Shown piece by piece: positions 26,155 to 34,295 of a stretch of DNA of 64,000 bases. This DNA comes from Tectiglobus sp965223355 (lineage in GTDB: Bacteria; Pseudomonadota; Alphaproteobacteria; Rhizobiales; Hyphomicrobiaceae). The stretch is taken from contig CBDCWE010000003.1 of assembly GCA_965223355.1 (NCBI GenBank), positions 3,100,001-3,164,000 on the forward strand, read 5' to 3'. The notes beneath the pieces are model-generated. The model made no database searches. It was not told the origin of the DNA and saw only the letters and a program-made list of their open reading frames with translations. The translations under genes were made by a program, and so were the position numbers. Position 1 is the stretch's first letter; each line of letters begins with the position of its first letter.

Positions 26155-26310
26155 TCTGAACAAGTTTGGGGTCGAGGGGACCCATCCCCTGGTCGGGGTG
26201 TTTGAGGGGCGGACAGCCCCTCATCGATCGCCGTGAAACGGCGATATGTCAGGAGCTCCGCCGCTAACAATCCCACCAAAGGGCGAGGCCCGCTCCTCGC
26301 CCGCCCGCCG
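26155..26310. repeat. Multi-hairpin REP-like repeat, uninterrupted copy
   Basis: GGGGACCCATCCCCTGGTCG, a hairpin around TTTGAGGGGCGGACAGCCCC, another around ATCGCCGTGAAACGGCGAT, then GAGCTCCGCCGCTAACAATC and CCACCAAAGGGCGAGG. The left part matches 41403-41482 and the right part matches 42661-42705, where the same repeat is split by an IS110 element. The whole spacer 25954-26480 holds no gene. Confidence 0.75.
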
Positions 26311-26382
26311 CCTGACCACACGTGAGATCATGGGCTTCCTGTGGCCGGGCGGAACAGCGCGATGGTTGGAGCTAACTCTGAA

Positions 26383-26408
26383 ACGCTATAGATAGACGCT
26401 ATAGATAG
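26383..26408. repeat. Two exact 13-bp direct repeats
   Basis: ACGCTATAGATAG occurs twice back to back, about 75 bases upstream of the small membrane-protein gene. TATAGAT could serve as a -10 element, so the duplication might duplicate a promoter; this is weak. Confidence 0.4.
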
Positions 26409-26480
26409 TGCGTCACTGTTGCGGTCGGGCGCGAGGGCGGCATCGTTCGAGCTCAACCTGAAAGGCTGTAGGGCTGCGCA

Positions 26481-26735
26481 ATGCTAAAACTGTTGTCCAT
26501 CGGATTTGCCGTCGTCCTGATTGGCGCAGGCTTGGTTGTTCTGCCAATGCCGATCCCACTGGGCGCAATCATGATCGTTTCCGGGTTGGTTCTGTTGGTC
26601 TCGGTGAGCACCACAGTTGCCCTGCAACTGCGATCCTTCCGCCGCCACCATCGCGACATCGACCGTTGGATCCGCATCGCCGAGGACCGCCTGCCGGAGC
26701 GCTGGCGACGCATCATGAAACGCACTGATCCTTAG
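26481..26735 (+). CDS. Small two-segment membrane protein
   Basis: 84 residues. Two hydrophobic segments (MLKLLSIGFAVVLIGAGLVVL and AIMIVSGLVLLVSVSTTVAL) are joined by the proline turn PMPIPLG, followed by a basic cytoplasmic tail (RRHHRDIDRWIRIAEDRLPERWRR). The layout resembles PGPGW-type small membrane proteins, though the exact motif is absent. Function unknown. Confidence 0.6.
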   Translation: MLKLLSIGFAVVLIGAGLVVLPMPIPLGAIMIVSGLVLLVSVSTTVALQLRSFRRHHRDIDRWIRIAEDRLPERWRRIMKRTDP

Positions 26736-26750
26736 CCCTCAAAGGCAATA

Positions 26751-26784
26751 GACGGCGCAGAAGACGGCGCAGAAGACGGCGCAG
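26751..26784. repeat. Three 12-bp tandem repeats
   Basis: GACGGCGCAGAA, GACGGCGCAGAA, GACGGCGCAG between two convergent genes. No hairpin and no obvious function; one of several unrelated short tandem arrays in this window's spacers. Confidence 0.5.
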
Positions 26785-26812
26785 ACGTTGGCCAATTGCG
26801 CGTGCCGCCCAC

Positions 26813-27502
26813 TCAGCCGTGCATGATCAGATCGGCGGTTTCGTCCGGCATCGACAGCATCGGATAGTGACCGGTTGCAAACTGATGCCAGCTGCCGCCG
26901 AGTAGATCGGCCGTCCGCCTGATATGGGCCTTGCCAGGATTGGCAGCACCGGAACAATAAAGCACCGAAGCATCCCAATCCTGCTCCCAAAAGCGCTCGA
27001 GTTTGACCGGCGCATAAAACACCGCCCGGGGATGCAGCGTGAAGCGCTCGGCCGCCCAGGTCCGCAACTCGGGATCGAGATCCGCCAACAGCCGCCCTTC
27101 TGCATCCGGCGCCGTCGGACCGACGCCAAGATCTGTTTCAACCGCCGCCGGACGCGTGACGATGTCGCGGATGCGCTCGCCGTTGAGCAGCGCCAGGGCA
27201 TCGGCAAACACCAACCGTGCAATGCGTGCCCGCGCCAGTTCCGCCACCCGCGCCATCACCATACCGCCGGACGATGTCGCCGCCAGCACGACATCGCCCA
27301 GATCGTAAAAGTCCAATAGCGCGGCAATCTCATCCGCGTGGCTTTCCGTGGTGATCCCGGCGCGCAGGTGAGGGGCCCGTTCGGCGCAGCCATCGAGTGT
27401 CGGGGTCAGTACCAACTGGCCGGTGCGTGTGATCCGCTCGGCGACGGACCGCCAGATCCAGCCGCCTTGATAGGCACCATGAATGAGCACGAACATTGCC
27501 AT
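26813..27502 (-). CDS. Alpha/beta hydrolase
   Basis: About 229 residues from the ATG at 27502. HGAYQGGWIW (oxyanion region) and ALLDFYDLGDVVLAATSSGGMV (elbow, with AxSxG in place of GxSxG) fit the salicylate-esterase/hydroxynitrile-lyase-like group. The terminal His is in FATGHYPMLSMPDE. An open frame continues upstream to 27592, but the added residues are cysteine- and arginine-rich and unlike the family. It diverges from the MaoC-like gene and may act on a precursor or ester for that catabolic cluster. Confidence 0.82.
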   Translation of the reverse strand: MAMFVLIHGAYQGGWIWRSVAERITRTGQLVLTPTLDGCAERAPHLRAGITTESHADEIAALLDFYDLGDVVLAATSSGGMVMARVAELARARIARLVFADALALLNGERIRDIVTRPAAVETDLGVGPTAPDAEGRLLADLDPELRTWAAERFTLHPRAVFYAPVKLERFWEQDWDASVLYCSGAANPGKAHIRRTADLLGGSWHQFATGHYPMLSMPDETADLIMHG

Positions 27503-27720
27503 CTGTGTTATCTCTTGCCGTGATTGTCGCGCGCAACCGCAACCACCGACACCGCTCGCACAACATAGGCGACGCCGACAACCATCCGCCACTTGAAATG
27601 TGATGATTGTAATGCGCGATCGGCGGCTTTGTCCGTCGCGGTGGTTGACCGGCCGGGCTGATCGTCCTGCAATGTCGTCACGAGAGCAAACGCGTACGAA
27701 AGACGGGAGGCCGCACCGGC

Positions 27721-28182
27721 ATGCGAACCGTTGGCATTGGGTTTTATTGGACTGATCTGAGCGTCGGCGAAACGTTCCGGACCCTCAATCGGACCATCAC
27801 CGAGGCCGATATTGTCCAGTTCATTGGCGTCACAGGCATGGTTGAGACGATTTTCACGGACCTTTCCTTCAACGATGCTCACGGCGCCATTCAGGGTCGC
27901 GTGGTGCCGGCCGCCTGCACCTATACGATCATCGAAGGTTTGCTGTGCCAGGCGACCATGCAAACCACCGGTCTTGCGCTTCTCGAAGTCGAAAAGAAAG
28001 TCCTGAAGCCGGTGTTCGCCGGTGATACGGTTCATGCCGAGGTCGAAGTGATCGGCCTGCGTGAGACCAGCAAAGGCGGCCGCGGCATCGTCACCACCAT
28101 CAACCACATCGTCAATCAAGACGATGAAACGGTTATCACCTACAAGGCCGTCCGCATGATGGCTGGGCGTCCGAAAGCCTGA
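27721..28182 (+). CDS. MaoC-like acyl-CoA hydratase/dehydratase (hot-dog fold)
   Basis: 153 residues. YWTDLSVGETFRTLNRTITEADIVQFIGVTG is the N-terminal MaoC block with the catalytic Asp; the usual catalytic His is probably H in NDAHGAIQGRVVP, although the normal N-x-x-H spacing is altered. KKVLKPVFAGDTVHAEVEV is the C-terminal hot-dog strand pair. A GGGAGG ribosome site precedes the start. First gene of the seven-gene plus-strand catabolic cluster ending at 33813. Likely hydrates an enoyl-CoA; a thioesterase role is possible. Confidence 0.85.
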   Translation: MRTVGIGFYWTDLSVGETFRTLNRTITEADIVQFIGVTGMVETIFTDLSFNDAHGAIQGRVVPAACTYTIIEGLLCQATMQTTGLALLEVEKKVLKPVFAGDTVHAEVEVIGLRETSKGGRGIVTTINHIVNQDDETVITYKAVRMMAGRPKA

Positions 28183-28253
28183 TAGCGGCCACCCCCGGCG
28201 CCGCGCTTCGATGAGACAGATCAAGTTTGAAACCCGAAACCAGGACCCAAACC

Positions 28254-29105
28254 ATGAAAATCGGCCTTTCAACCCCACTTCCCGCCTATACCATCGACCC
28301 GGCATTCATGGGCCGCACGGCCGAAGCGCTCGGCTTCGACTCGCTGTGGTATGCCGAGCACCCGGCCACGCCCGTTGACAGCAACAGCCCGTTCCCCTCC
28401 ACCGGTGGTGAGATCCCGTGGACCTATTCCCACTTCAATGAGCCCTATATCGCCCTGGCGCGGGCCTCGGCGGTGACCTCCAAAATCCTGCTCGGCACCG
28501 GCATCACCCTGGTCCCGCAGCGCAACCCCCTGATCCTTGCCAAGGAAGTTGCAGCGCTGGACTTTCACAGCGACGGCCGCTTTCTGTTCGGCATCGGCAC
28601 CGGCTGGCTGCGCGAGGAAGTCGAACTCTTCGGCGGTGATTTTCCCCGCCGCTGGACCCAAACCCGCGAAGCGCTCGACGTCATGAAAACACTGTGGAGC
28701 AACGACGAAGCGGCCTTCGAGGGCAAATATTTCAAGTTCCCGAAGGTCCGCTCGTTCCCGAAGCCCGCACAAAAGCCGTGGCCGCCCATCATCATCGGCG
28801 GCATGGCTCCAAAGGTGATCGACCGCATTGTCAAACACGGCGATGGCTGGCTGCCCAACCGCATTACGTATGAGGAATTGAAGGACAAGCGCGCAGAACT
28901 CAACGAAAAGGCAACCGCGGCCGGCCGCGATCCCAACAAACTCGAGATCTCCATCTTCGGTCAGGACGCCGATGCCGACCATATTGGCAAATTGTTCGAG
29001 GCCGGTGCTGACCGGGTCGCGATACGCCCCAAGCATGTCGAAACGGAAGCTGAAATGGGCGCGCAGTTGGAACAAATCGCAAAGATCGTCGGGCTGGGAG
29101 GCTAA
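28254..29105 (+). CDS. LLM-class (luciferase-like) flavin oxidoreductase, F420-type
   Basis: About 283 residues from the ATG at 28254 (MKIGLSTPLPAYTIDP). SLWYAEHPATPVD, LLGTGITLVPQRNPLILAKEVAALD, and GIGTGWLREEVELFGGDF with RWTQTREALDVMK are hallmarks of the F420-associated LLM subgroup. This TIM-barrel family oxidises or reduces alcohols, enones or acyl-CoA-linked compounds. No F420-synthesis gene is in the window, so an FMN cofactor is possible. An ORF extension to 28227 lacks family sequence. It sits between the MaoC-like gene and the BadH-like SDR. Confidence 0.88.
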   Translation: MKIGLSTPLPAYTIDPAFMGRTAEALGFDSLWYAEHPATPVDSNSPFPSTGGEIPWTYSHFNEPYIALARASAVTSKILLGTGITLVPQRNPLILAKEVAALDFHSDGRFLFGIGTGWLREEVELFGGDFPRRWTQTREALDVMKTLWSNDEAAFEGKYFKFPKVRSFPKPAQKPWPPIIIGGMAPKVIDRIVKHGDGWLPNRITYEELKDKRAELNEKATAAGRDPNKLEISIFGQDADADHIGKLFEAGADRVAIRPKHVETEAEMGAQLEQIAKIVGLGG

Positions 29106-29108
29106 GCC

Positions 29109-29873
29109 ATGCGCGGGTTGAAGGAGCGCCCCGCAATCGTGACGGGCAGCGCCAGCGGTATCGGTCGCGCCATCGCCAACCGGCTCGCTGAGGAGGGCTG
29201 CAAAGTCGGCGTGTTCGACCGCAATGGCGAGGGTGCACAACGGGCGGCCGAAGCTATCAGATCGGCCGGTGGGCAGGCCGCCGCCTACACTGTCGATATC
29301 ACCGACCTTGCCGCGGTCGAGGCCGGCGTTGCCGCCTTCGAGCGCGACCTCGGCCCCACCGAGATCCTGGTCAACAATGCCGGCTGGGACAGGATCGTGC
29401 CGTTCCTCAAGTCCGACACCGAACTGTGGAAGAAGGTGATCGATATCAACCTCTACGGCCCGCTGCACATGCACTACGCCGTGCTGCCCGGCATGGTCGA
29501 GCGCAACTTCGGCCGGGTCATCAACATCTCGTCCGATGCCGGGCGTGTCGGCTCGTCCGGGGAAGCCGTTTATTCCGCGGCCAAGGGCGGTATCATCGCC
29601 TTCACGAAGACGCTCTCACGGGAGCTAACGCGGGCCGGCATCCAGCTCAATTCCGTCTGTCCGGGCCCCACCGACACACCGCTTTTCGCCGACGTCGCCC
29701 AAGGCGAGGCCGGTGCAAAGATCGTCGAGGGCCTCAAACGCGCGATTCCGATGAAGCGCCTGGGCCGGCCGGAAGACTACCCCGGCATCGTCGCTTTCCT
29801 AGCCAGCGATGATGCCGCCTATATCACCGGCCAGACCGTCAGCGTCTCCGGCGGCTTGACCATGCACGGCTAA
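29109..29873 (+). CDS. SDR dehydrogenase resembling BadH (2-hydroxycyclohexanecarboxyl-CoA dehydrogenase)
   Basis: 254 residues. Rossmann motif TGSASGIG, NNAG at about 90, catalytic Ser in INISSDAGRVGSSGEAV and the YSAAK (YxxxK) dyad. The stretch SSDAGRVGSSGEAVYSAAKG and the end ITGQTVSVSGGLTMHG are, from memory, very close to Rhodopseudomonas BadH, which oxidises 2-hydroxycyclohexane-1-carboxyl-CoA to the ketone with NAD+. It starts three bases after the LLM gene. Downstream AliB- and BadK-like genes support a cyclic-carboxylate route, but a general beta-hydroxyacyl-CoA role cannot be excluded. Confidence 0.88.
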   Translation: MRGLKERPAIVTGSASGIGRAIANRLAEEGCKVGVFDRNGEGAQRAAEAIRSAGGQAAAYTVDITDLAAVEAGVAAFERDLGPTEILVNNAGWDRIVPFLKSDTELWKKVIDINLYGPLHMHYAVLPGMVERNFGRVINISSDAGRVGSSGEAVYSAAKGGIIAFTKTLSRELTRAGIQLNSVCPGPTDTPLFADVAQGEAGAKIVEGLKRAIPMKRLGRPEDYPGIVAFLASDDAAYITGQTVSVSGGLTMHG

Positions 29874-29888
29874 CACCACTGAGCCCGA

Positions 29889-29944
29889 ACATCTGAAGCG
29901 CCCTCGGACATCTGGAGCGCCCTCGAACATCTGGAACGCCCATG
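29889..29944 (+). repeat. Three 19-bp tandem units abutting the acyl-CoA dehydrogenase start
   Basis: ACATCTG begins at 29889, 29908 and 29927. Units are ACATCTGAAGCGCCCTCGG, ACATCTGGAGCGCCCTCGA and ACATCTGGAACGCCCATG; the last runs into the ATG at 29942. Each unit offers a purine-rich CTGRAG-like core, so the array could present repeated ribosome-binding sites in the leader of this gene. Confidence 0.6.
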
Positions 29945-31144
29945 ACCTTTCAATTGACAGAAGACCAGCTCGCCCTCCAGGACGCGGCACGGCGCTTCGC
30001 CCGCGAGCGCTTGATGCCCGGCTACCAGGATGGCGACAAGACGCAGTCTCTCAATCGCGAGACCGTCAGGGAAATGGGCGCCCTGGGTTTGATCGGCGTC
30101 GAGTTGCCGGAAGCCTACGGCGGCCTTGGTACCGACAGCATCACGGCCGGTGTCATTATCGATGAGATCGCCTACGGTGACTTCACGATGAGCTACGTGC
30201 AGCTTCTGGCCGGCCTGCTCGGCGACATCGTCGTGCGTTTCGCGACGCCCGATCTCGCCCGGGAGTGGGTGCCACGACTGATCAAGGGCGACGCCATTTT
30301 GGGCCTCGGCCTGACCGAACCGCGCGGCGGCTCCGATGCCGCCAATGTTTCTGTTACGGCGAGAAAATCCGGCAATGGCTATGTCTTGAACGGTGAGAAG
30401 ACATCGATGAGCTTTGCCGGCGAAGCCGATGTCGCGCTGGTGTTCGCGCGCACCGGCGAGCCGGGCTCGGGTGCCCGCGGCGTCACCGGCTTTTTCGTCG
30501 ATTTGAACCAGGCGGGTGTGACCCGCACGCGTTTCGATGACCTCGGCACCAAGGCCGTGTCCCGCGGTTCGGTGTTTTTCGATGACGTCTTCGTTGCACC
30601 GGAGTGTCTGTTGGGCGAGGAGGGCAAAGGCTTTACGCAGATTATGGCGGGTTTCGACTACAGCCGCGCCCTGATCGCGCTGCAATGCCACGGTGCCGCC
30701 CGCGCCTCGCTCGACGAAGCCTGGAATTACACCAAAGAGCGCGAAGCCTTCGGCGCTGCCATTGCCCAATACCAGGGCGTCACGTTTCCGTTGGCCGAGG
30801 CAGAAACCCAACTCACGATGTTGCGCCTGCTCGCCTATCACACGCTTGGTTTGCGCGATGATGGCCAACCGCACACCGCCGAAGCCGCCATGTGCAAATG
30901 GTACGGACCGAAGATCTGCGTTGAAATCATTCATCAATGCCTGTTGACGCACGGCCATTACGGCTACACCACCAACCTGCCCCATCAGCAGCGTTTGCGC
31001 GATGTCATGGGCCTCGAAATCGGCGACGGTACGGCGCAAATCCAGAAGTTGGTGATTGCCCGCGAAAAGGTCGGCCGCTTAGCCGTGCAGTATTCCCGAG
31101 AGGCCCGCGAAGCCGTCCGGAAACCCGTAGGCGGCAAGGCCTGA
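29942..31144 (+). CDS. Acyl-CoA dehydrogenase (AliB-like)
   Basis: 400-residue flavoprotein that introduces an alpha-beta double bond into an acyl-CoA. The N-terminal helical domain has MTFQLTEDQLALQDAARRF; the FAD-binding middle has LGLTEPRGGSDAAN and LNGEKTSMSFAGEAD; the C-terminal domain has ERE/AFGAAIAQYQGVTFPLAEAET and GYTTNLPHQQRLRDVMGLEI. The region where many family members carry the catalytic Glu reads HGHYGYTTNL, so the base may come from another position, as in cyclohexanecarboxyl-CoA-type enzymes. Middle gene of the catabolic cluster. Confidence 0.92.
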   Translation: MTFQLTEDQLALQDAARRFARERLMPGYQDGDKTQSLNRETVREMGALGLIGVELPEAYGGLGTDSITAGVIIDEIAYGDFTMSYVQLLAGLLGDIVVRFATPDLAREWVPRLIKGDAILGLGLTEPRGGSDAANVSVTARKSGNGYVLNGEKTSMSFAGEADVALVFARTGEPGSGARGVTGFFVDLNQAGVTRTRFDDLGTKAVSRGSVFFDDVFVAPECLLGEEGKGFTQIMAGFDYSRALIALQCHGAARASLDEAWNYTKEREAFGAAIAQYQGVTFPLAEAETQLTMLRLLAYHTLGLRDDGQPHTAEAAMCKWYGPKICVEIIHQCLLTHGHYGYTTNLPHQQRLRDVMGLEIGDGTAQIQKLVIAREKVGRLAVQYSREAREAVRKPVGGKA

Positions 31145-31148
31145 TCCC

Positions 31149-31925
31149 ATGCACGATCTCGTCCACATCGCCATCGACGGCCCGATCGGTACGATCGAAC
31201 TGGCCCGCCCGGACAAATTCAATTGTCTTTCGCGTGCGGCCTGGTCTGAGATCGATCAGGCGCGGGCGGCCTTCGAAGCCAATGCAAACGTGCGCGTGAT
31301 CGTGATCCGTGCGCGCGGTGAAAACTTTTGCACCGGTGCCGATCTCGACGAAGTCACGGCCATCCGAAACGACTTGGCAAAGCTGCGGGCGTTCCTCGAT
31401 GTTGGTCATCGCGCTTTGTTGGCGCTGGAGGCGTCGCCGCTGCCGGTGGTTATCGCCGTGCAAGGGCTCTGCCTGGCGGGCGGCCTCGAGCTGATGCTTG
31501 CCGGCGACGTTGTCTTTGCCGCGCACAGCGCGCGCTTTGGCGACCAACACGCCCAATTCGGCCTGATCCCGGGCTGGGGTGGCAGTCAGCGCCTGCCAAC
31601 ACTGATCGGGCAACGCCGCGCCCTCGAATTGTTGCTTTCGGCGCGCTGGCTCAGTGCCGATGAGGCCCACGCGTTCGGACTTGTCAATTACGTCTCGTCC
31701 GATACCGGCCTCGACGCCGACACGACGGCTTATGCGATGCAATTGGCCGAACGCAGTCGTCAAGGACTGGCCCAAATGAAACGGCTGGTGCGCGCCGGCA
31801 TGAAACGATCCGACGCAGACGCGATGGCCGCAGAGGCGAGCGCTGCAGCAAGCCATATCATGGGCGCCGATGCCGAAGAGGGTCTTGCCGCCTTCGCGGC
31901 GCGCCGCAAACCAGCTTTCGACTGA
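31149..31925 (+). CDS. Enoyl-CoA hydratase/isomerase (BadK-like)
   Basis: 258-residue crotonase-fold enzyme starting four bases after the dehydrogenase. The oxyanion hole comes from FCTGADLDEV and VIAVQGLCLAGGLEL. The hydratase-type glutamate pair is retained in part: LEL in the first position and GLIPGWGGSQRLP in the second (Pro-Gly rather than Glu near the turn, as in several BadK/isomerase-like members). It would hydrate the cyclic or branched enoyl-CoA produced by the dehydrogenase; the exact reaction is inference from context. Confidence 0.88.
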   Translation: MHDLVHIAIDGPIGTIELARPDKFNCLSRAAWSEIDQARAAFEANANVRVIVIRARGENFCTGADLDEVTAIRNDLAKLRAFLDVGHRALLALEASPLPVVIAVQGLCLAGGLELMLAGDVVFAAHSARFGDQHAQFGLIPGWGGSQRLPTLIGQRRALELLLSARWLSADEAHAFGLVNYVSSDTGLDADTTAYAMQLAERSRQGLAQMKRLVRAGMKRSDADAMAAEASAAASHIMGADAEEGLAAFAARRKPAFD

Positions 31926-31976
31926 CAGGCTCTTTGCCACTCATCGCCAAACTCAACAGCAACCAGGAACCGATCC

Positions 31977-32786
31977 ATGACCGACCGCTATGCTGCCTAT
32001 GACAAATTTCTGATTGAGCGTCCCGCCGACGGTATTCTCAAGATCACGTTCAGCCGGCCGCAAACCTACAACTCCGTCGATGCTGAGACCCATACCCAGT
32101 TGACCTACATCTGGCGCGATATCGACGCCGATCCGACGGTTCGCACGGTGTTGGTGACAGGCGCGGGCAAGGCGTTCTCGGCGGGCGGAGATTTTGATCT
32201 GATCGAGAAGATCATGGACGATCCGGCGCTGCGCATGCAGACTTGGAAGGAGGCGCGCGACCTCGTCTACAACATCATCAATTGCAGCAAGGTGATCGTC
32301 TCGGCGATCAATGGTCCCGCGGTTGGCGCCGGTCTCGTTGTCGGGCTGCTCGCCGACATTTCGATCGCGGGCAAGTCGGGCAGAATCGTCGATGGTCATA
32401 CCCGCCTCGGCGTCGCCGCCGGCGATGCGGCCTGCATCATCTGGCCCCTGCTGTGCGGCATGGCCAAGGCCAAGTATTACCTGCTGACCTGCAAACCGAT
32501 CAGCGGTGAGGAAGCTGAGCGCATCGGCCTCGTTTCGATGTGTGTCGAGGACGACCAGCTGCAACAGACCGCCATGGAGGTTGCGACCGAGATGGCGAAC
32601 GGCGCACAAAGCGCCCTGCGATGGACCAAGTATTCACTGAACAACTGGCTGCGCCAGGCCGGTCCGACGTTTGATACTTCGACGGCGCTCGAGATCCTCG
32701 GCTTCACCGGTGCCGAAGCGAGAGAAGGGCTCGCCTCACACCAGGAAAAGCGCAAGCCGGCGTTTCCGAAGGATTGTCCGCTGTAG
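31977..32786 (+). CDS. Second enoyl-CoA hydratase/isomerase family protein
   Basis: 269-residue crotonase-fold protein; AGGAAC ribosome site upstream. The oxyanion-hole segments are FSAGGDFDLIEKIMDD and VSAINGPAVGAGLVVGLLAD. The active-site segment GHTRLGVAAGDAACIIWPLL lacks both usual hydratase glutamates (VVG and AAGDA in their places), which argues for a hydrolase, isomerase or ring-opening activity. The C-terminus REGLASHQEKRKPAFPK resembles the end of BadI-type ring hydrolases, but the remainder is not close enough to call it BadI. Confidence 0.85.
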   Translation: MTDRYAAYDKFLIERPADGILKITFSRPQTYNSVDAETHTQLTYIWRDIDADPTVRTVLVTGAGKAFSAGGDFDLIEKIMDDPALRMQTWKEARDLVYNIINCSKVIVSAINGPAVGAGLVVGLLADISIAGKSGRIVDGHTRLGVAAGDAACIIWPLLCGMAKAKYYLLTCKPISGEEAERIGLVSMCVEDDQLQQTAMEVATEMANGAQSALRWTKYSLNNWLRQAGPTFDTSTALEILGFTGAEAREGLASHQEKRKPAFPKDCPL

Positions 32787-32931
32787 CCCAATTCCGCCTG
32801 CGGCGGGCCGGCTCACTGATGCGCGTGCGTTGGCCGCCGCCGACCACGTGAGATGGTTCGAGCCCTAATTGAACGACCGGGCCGGCCATGCGAGCCAGCC
32901 TCTGGTCCAAGCAAACTGATGGAGTTGATCG

Positions 32932-33813
32932 ATGGGCGAAAGCTTCGGGATGAGCGATAGCGACATGCTCAACCGCGCGACGGTCTACGCGCCGGAGCTG
33001 TTTGCCGGCAAGACCGTGCTCGTCTCGGGCGGCGGCAGCGGATTGGGCAAGGCGACCGCCGTCTTGTTTGCCCGCCTCGGCGCCAGCGTCATCATCTGCG
33101 GCCGCGATCAACAAAAGCTTGCGACCGCGCGCCAGTTGTTTGCCGACAACGGCCTCGCGATCGACAGCCATGCATTGACCATCCGCGATGCCGACAGCGT
33201 CGACCGCATGATCGCCGCCGTCTGGGCAAAGCACGGTCGGTTGGATGTTCTGGTCAACAACGCCGGCGGTCAGTTCGCGCAACCAGCATTGGAGTTTACG
33301 GCGAAGGGCTGGAACGCCGTTGTCGACACCAACCTCAACGGCACCTGGTACATGACCCAGGCCGCGGCAAAGCGCTGGGTTGGCAATCGGCAGTCGGGCA
33401 ATGTCGTCAATGTTGTTGCAGACATCTGGCGCGGCCTGCCGCAAATGGCCCATACGGCGGCGGCACGGGCCGGCGTCGTCTACATGTCCAAGACCGTCGC
33501 CGTCGAATGGGCGCCGTACGACATTCGCATCAACTGCGTGGCTCCGGGTTGCTGCGAGTCCTCTGCATTTTCTCGCTATGCGCCCGAGGGCCGCGCAACG
33601 CTCTATCAGTCCAACCCGATGCTCAAGGCTGGCGATGAATGGGACGTTGCCGAGGCGATTGTCTACCTCGCTGCCCCGTCCGGCAAATTCATCACCGGCG
33701 AAGTGATCACCATCGACGGCGGCCAGCAACTCTGGGGCGAACCGTGGCCGGCCGGCAGACCGGACTACTTCGAGTTCGACTATGCCGAAACACGCTACCG
33801 CAAGCCGGAGTAG
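32932..33813 (+). CDS. SDR of the 2,4-dienoyl-CoA-reductase-like group with an altered catalytic dyad
   Basis: 293 residues. SGGGSGLGKATAVLFARLGA binds the cofactor and VLVNNAGGQFAQPALEF is the NNAG block. In the catalytic region the family YxxxK reads MAHTAAARAGVVYMSKT: His replaces Tyr and Arg replaces the Lys, as in DECR-type reductases, which do not use the standard dyad. INCVAPGCCESSAF and ITGEVITIDGG complete the fold. DECR-type enzymes reduce 2,4-dienoyl-CoA with NADPH. Last gene of the cluster; its stop is 13 bases before the convergent DODA-like gene. Confidence 0.88.
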   Translation: MGESFGMSDSDMLNRATVYAPELFAGKTVLVSGGGSGLGKATAVLFARLGASVIICGRDQQKLATARQLFADNGLAIDSHALTIRDADSVDRMIAAVWAKHGRLDVLVNNAGGQFAQPALEFTAKGWNAVVDTNLNGTWYMTQAAAKRWVGNRQSGNVVNVVADIWRGLPQMAHTAAARAGVVYMSKTVAVEWAPYDIRINCVAPGCCESSAFSRYAPEGRATLYQSNPMLKAGDEWDVAEAIVYLAAPSGKFITGEVITIDGGQQLWGEPWPAGRPDYFEFDYAETRYRKPE

Positions 33814-33828
33814 TTGGCGCCAACGCCA

Positions 33829-34164
33829 TCACGTCGTCTCGAAGATCGAGGTGTCCACTGGCCGCACCGCGCCCATCCAGATGGCGTGGTCACGATGGTC
33901 TTCCAGCGCCTGGCCGGTCTGCGGGTGAATAAACACGACAAGCCCTTGTCGGTTCAGAGCCAACCAACTGATGACGTCGGCAAACTGCTCCGGCTGGATC
34001 GCCAGCTGGCAGCTCCAATCCGGGTGCGGTCCGACAGGTTTTTCGTGCATCCGCCCCATCTCAACCCCGAACGTCTCGCTGCATTGCCGACATACCGCGC
34101 GGGCCCTGTCGATCGTCGCCGCATCGAAATAGACGTGCGCATGCCAGCTCGAAATCTCACTCAT
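33829..34164 (-). CDS. DOPA 4,5-dioxygenase family protein
   Basis: About 111 residues from the ATG at 34164 (GGAGA upstream). ISSWHAHVYFDAATIDRA opens the DOPA-4,5-dioxygenase-type small fold; VGPHPDWSCQLAI and LVVFIHPQTGQALEDHRDHA carry the other conserved His residues likely to bind metal. Characterised fungal members cleave the catechol ring of DOPA; bacterial members are mostly uncharacterised. It lies convergent to the acyl-CoA cluster and beside the repeat array, so operon context gives little help. Confidence 0.85.
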   Translation of the reverse strand: MSEISSWHAHVYFDAATIDRARAVCRQCSETFGVEMGRMHEKPVGPHPDWSCQLAIQPEQFADVISWLALNRQGLVVFIHPQTGQALEDHRDHAIWMGAVRPVDTSIFETT

Positions 34165-34295
34165 CCATCTGTCTCCGCATCCTTTGGGCCACCGATCAAA
34201 ACCAGATAACATCTTTGCGGTCCGGAACCTACCGGCTCAGTCGCTGACAACACGCGCAATGATAGCTGCGACGACCCGATCCGGAACCACGATCA

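Noticed and set aside
28269..31039. Long minus-strand frames (401 and 389 codons) opposite the catabolic cluster
   Set aside because: Shadows of GC-rich coding sequence; the plus-strand genes have conserved motifs and tight operon spacing.
31977..32786. Naming the second crotonase badI
   Set aside because: Only the C-terminal tail resembles BadI; the active-site segments differ, so a named function would be over-reading.
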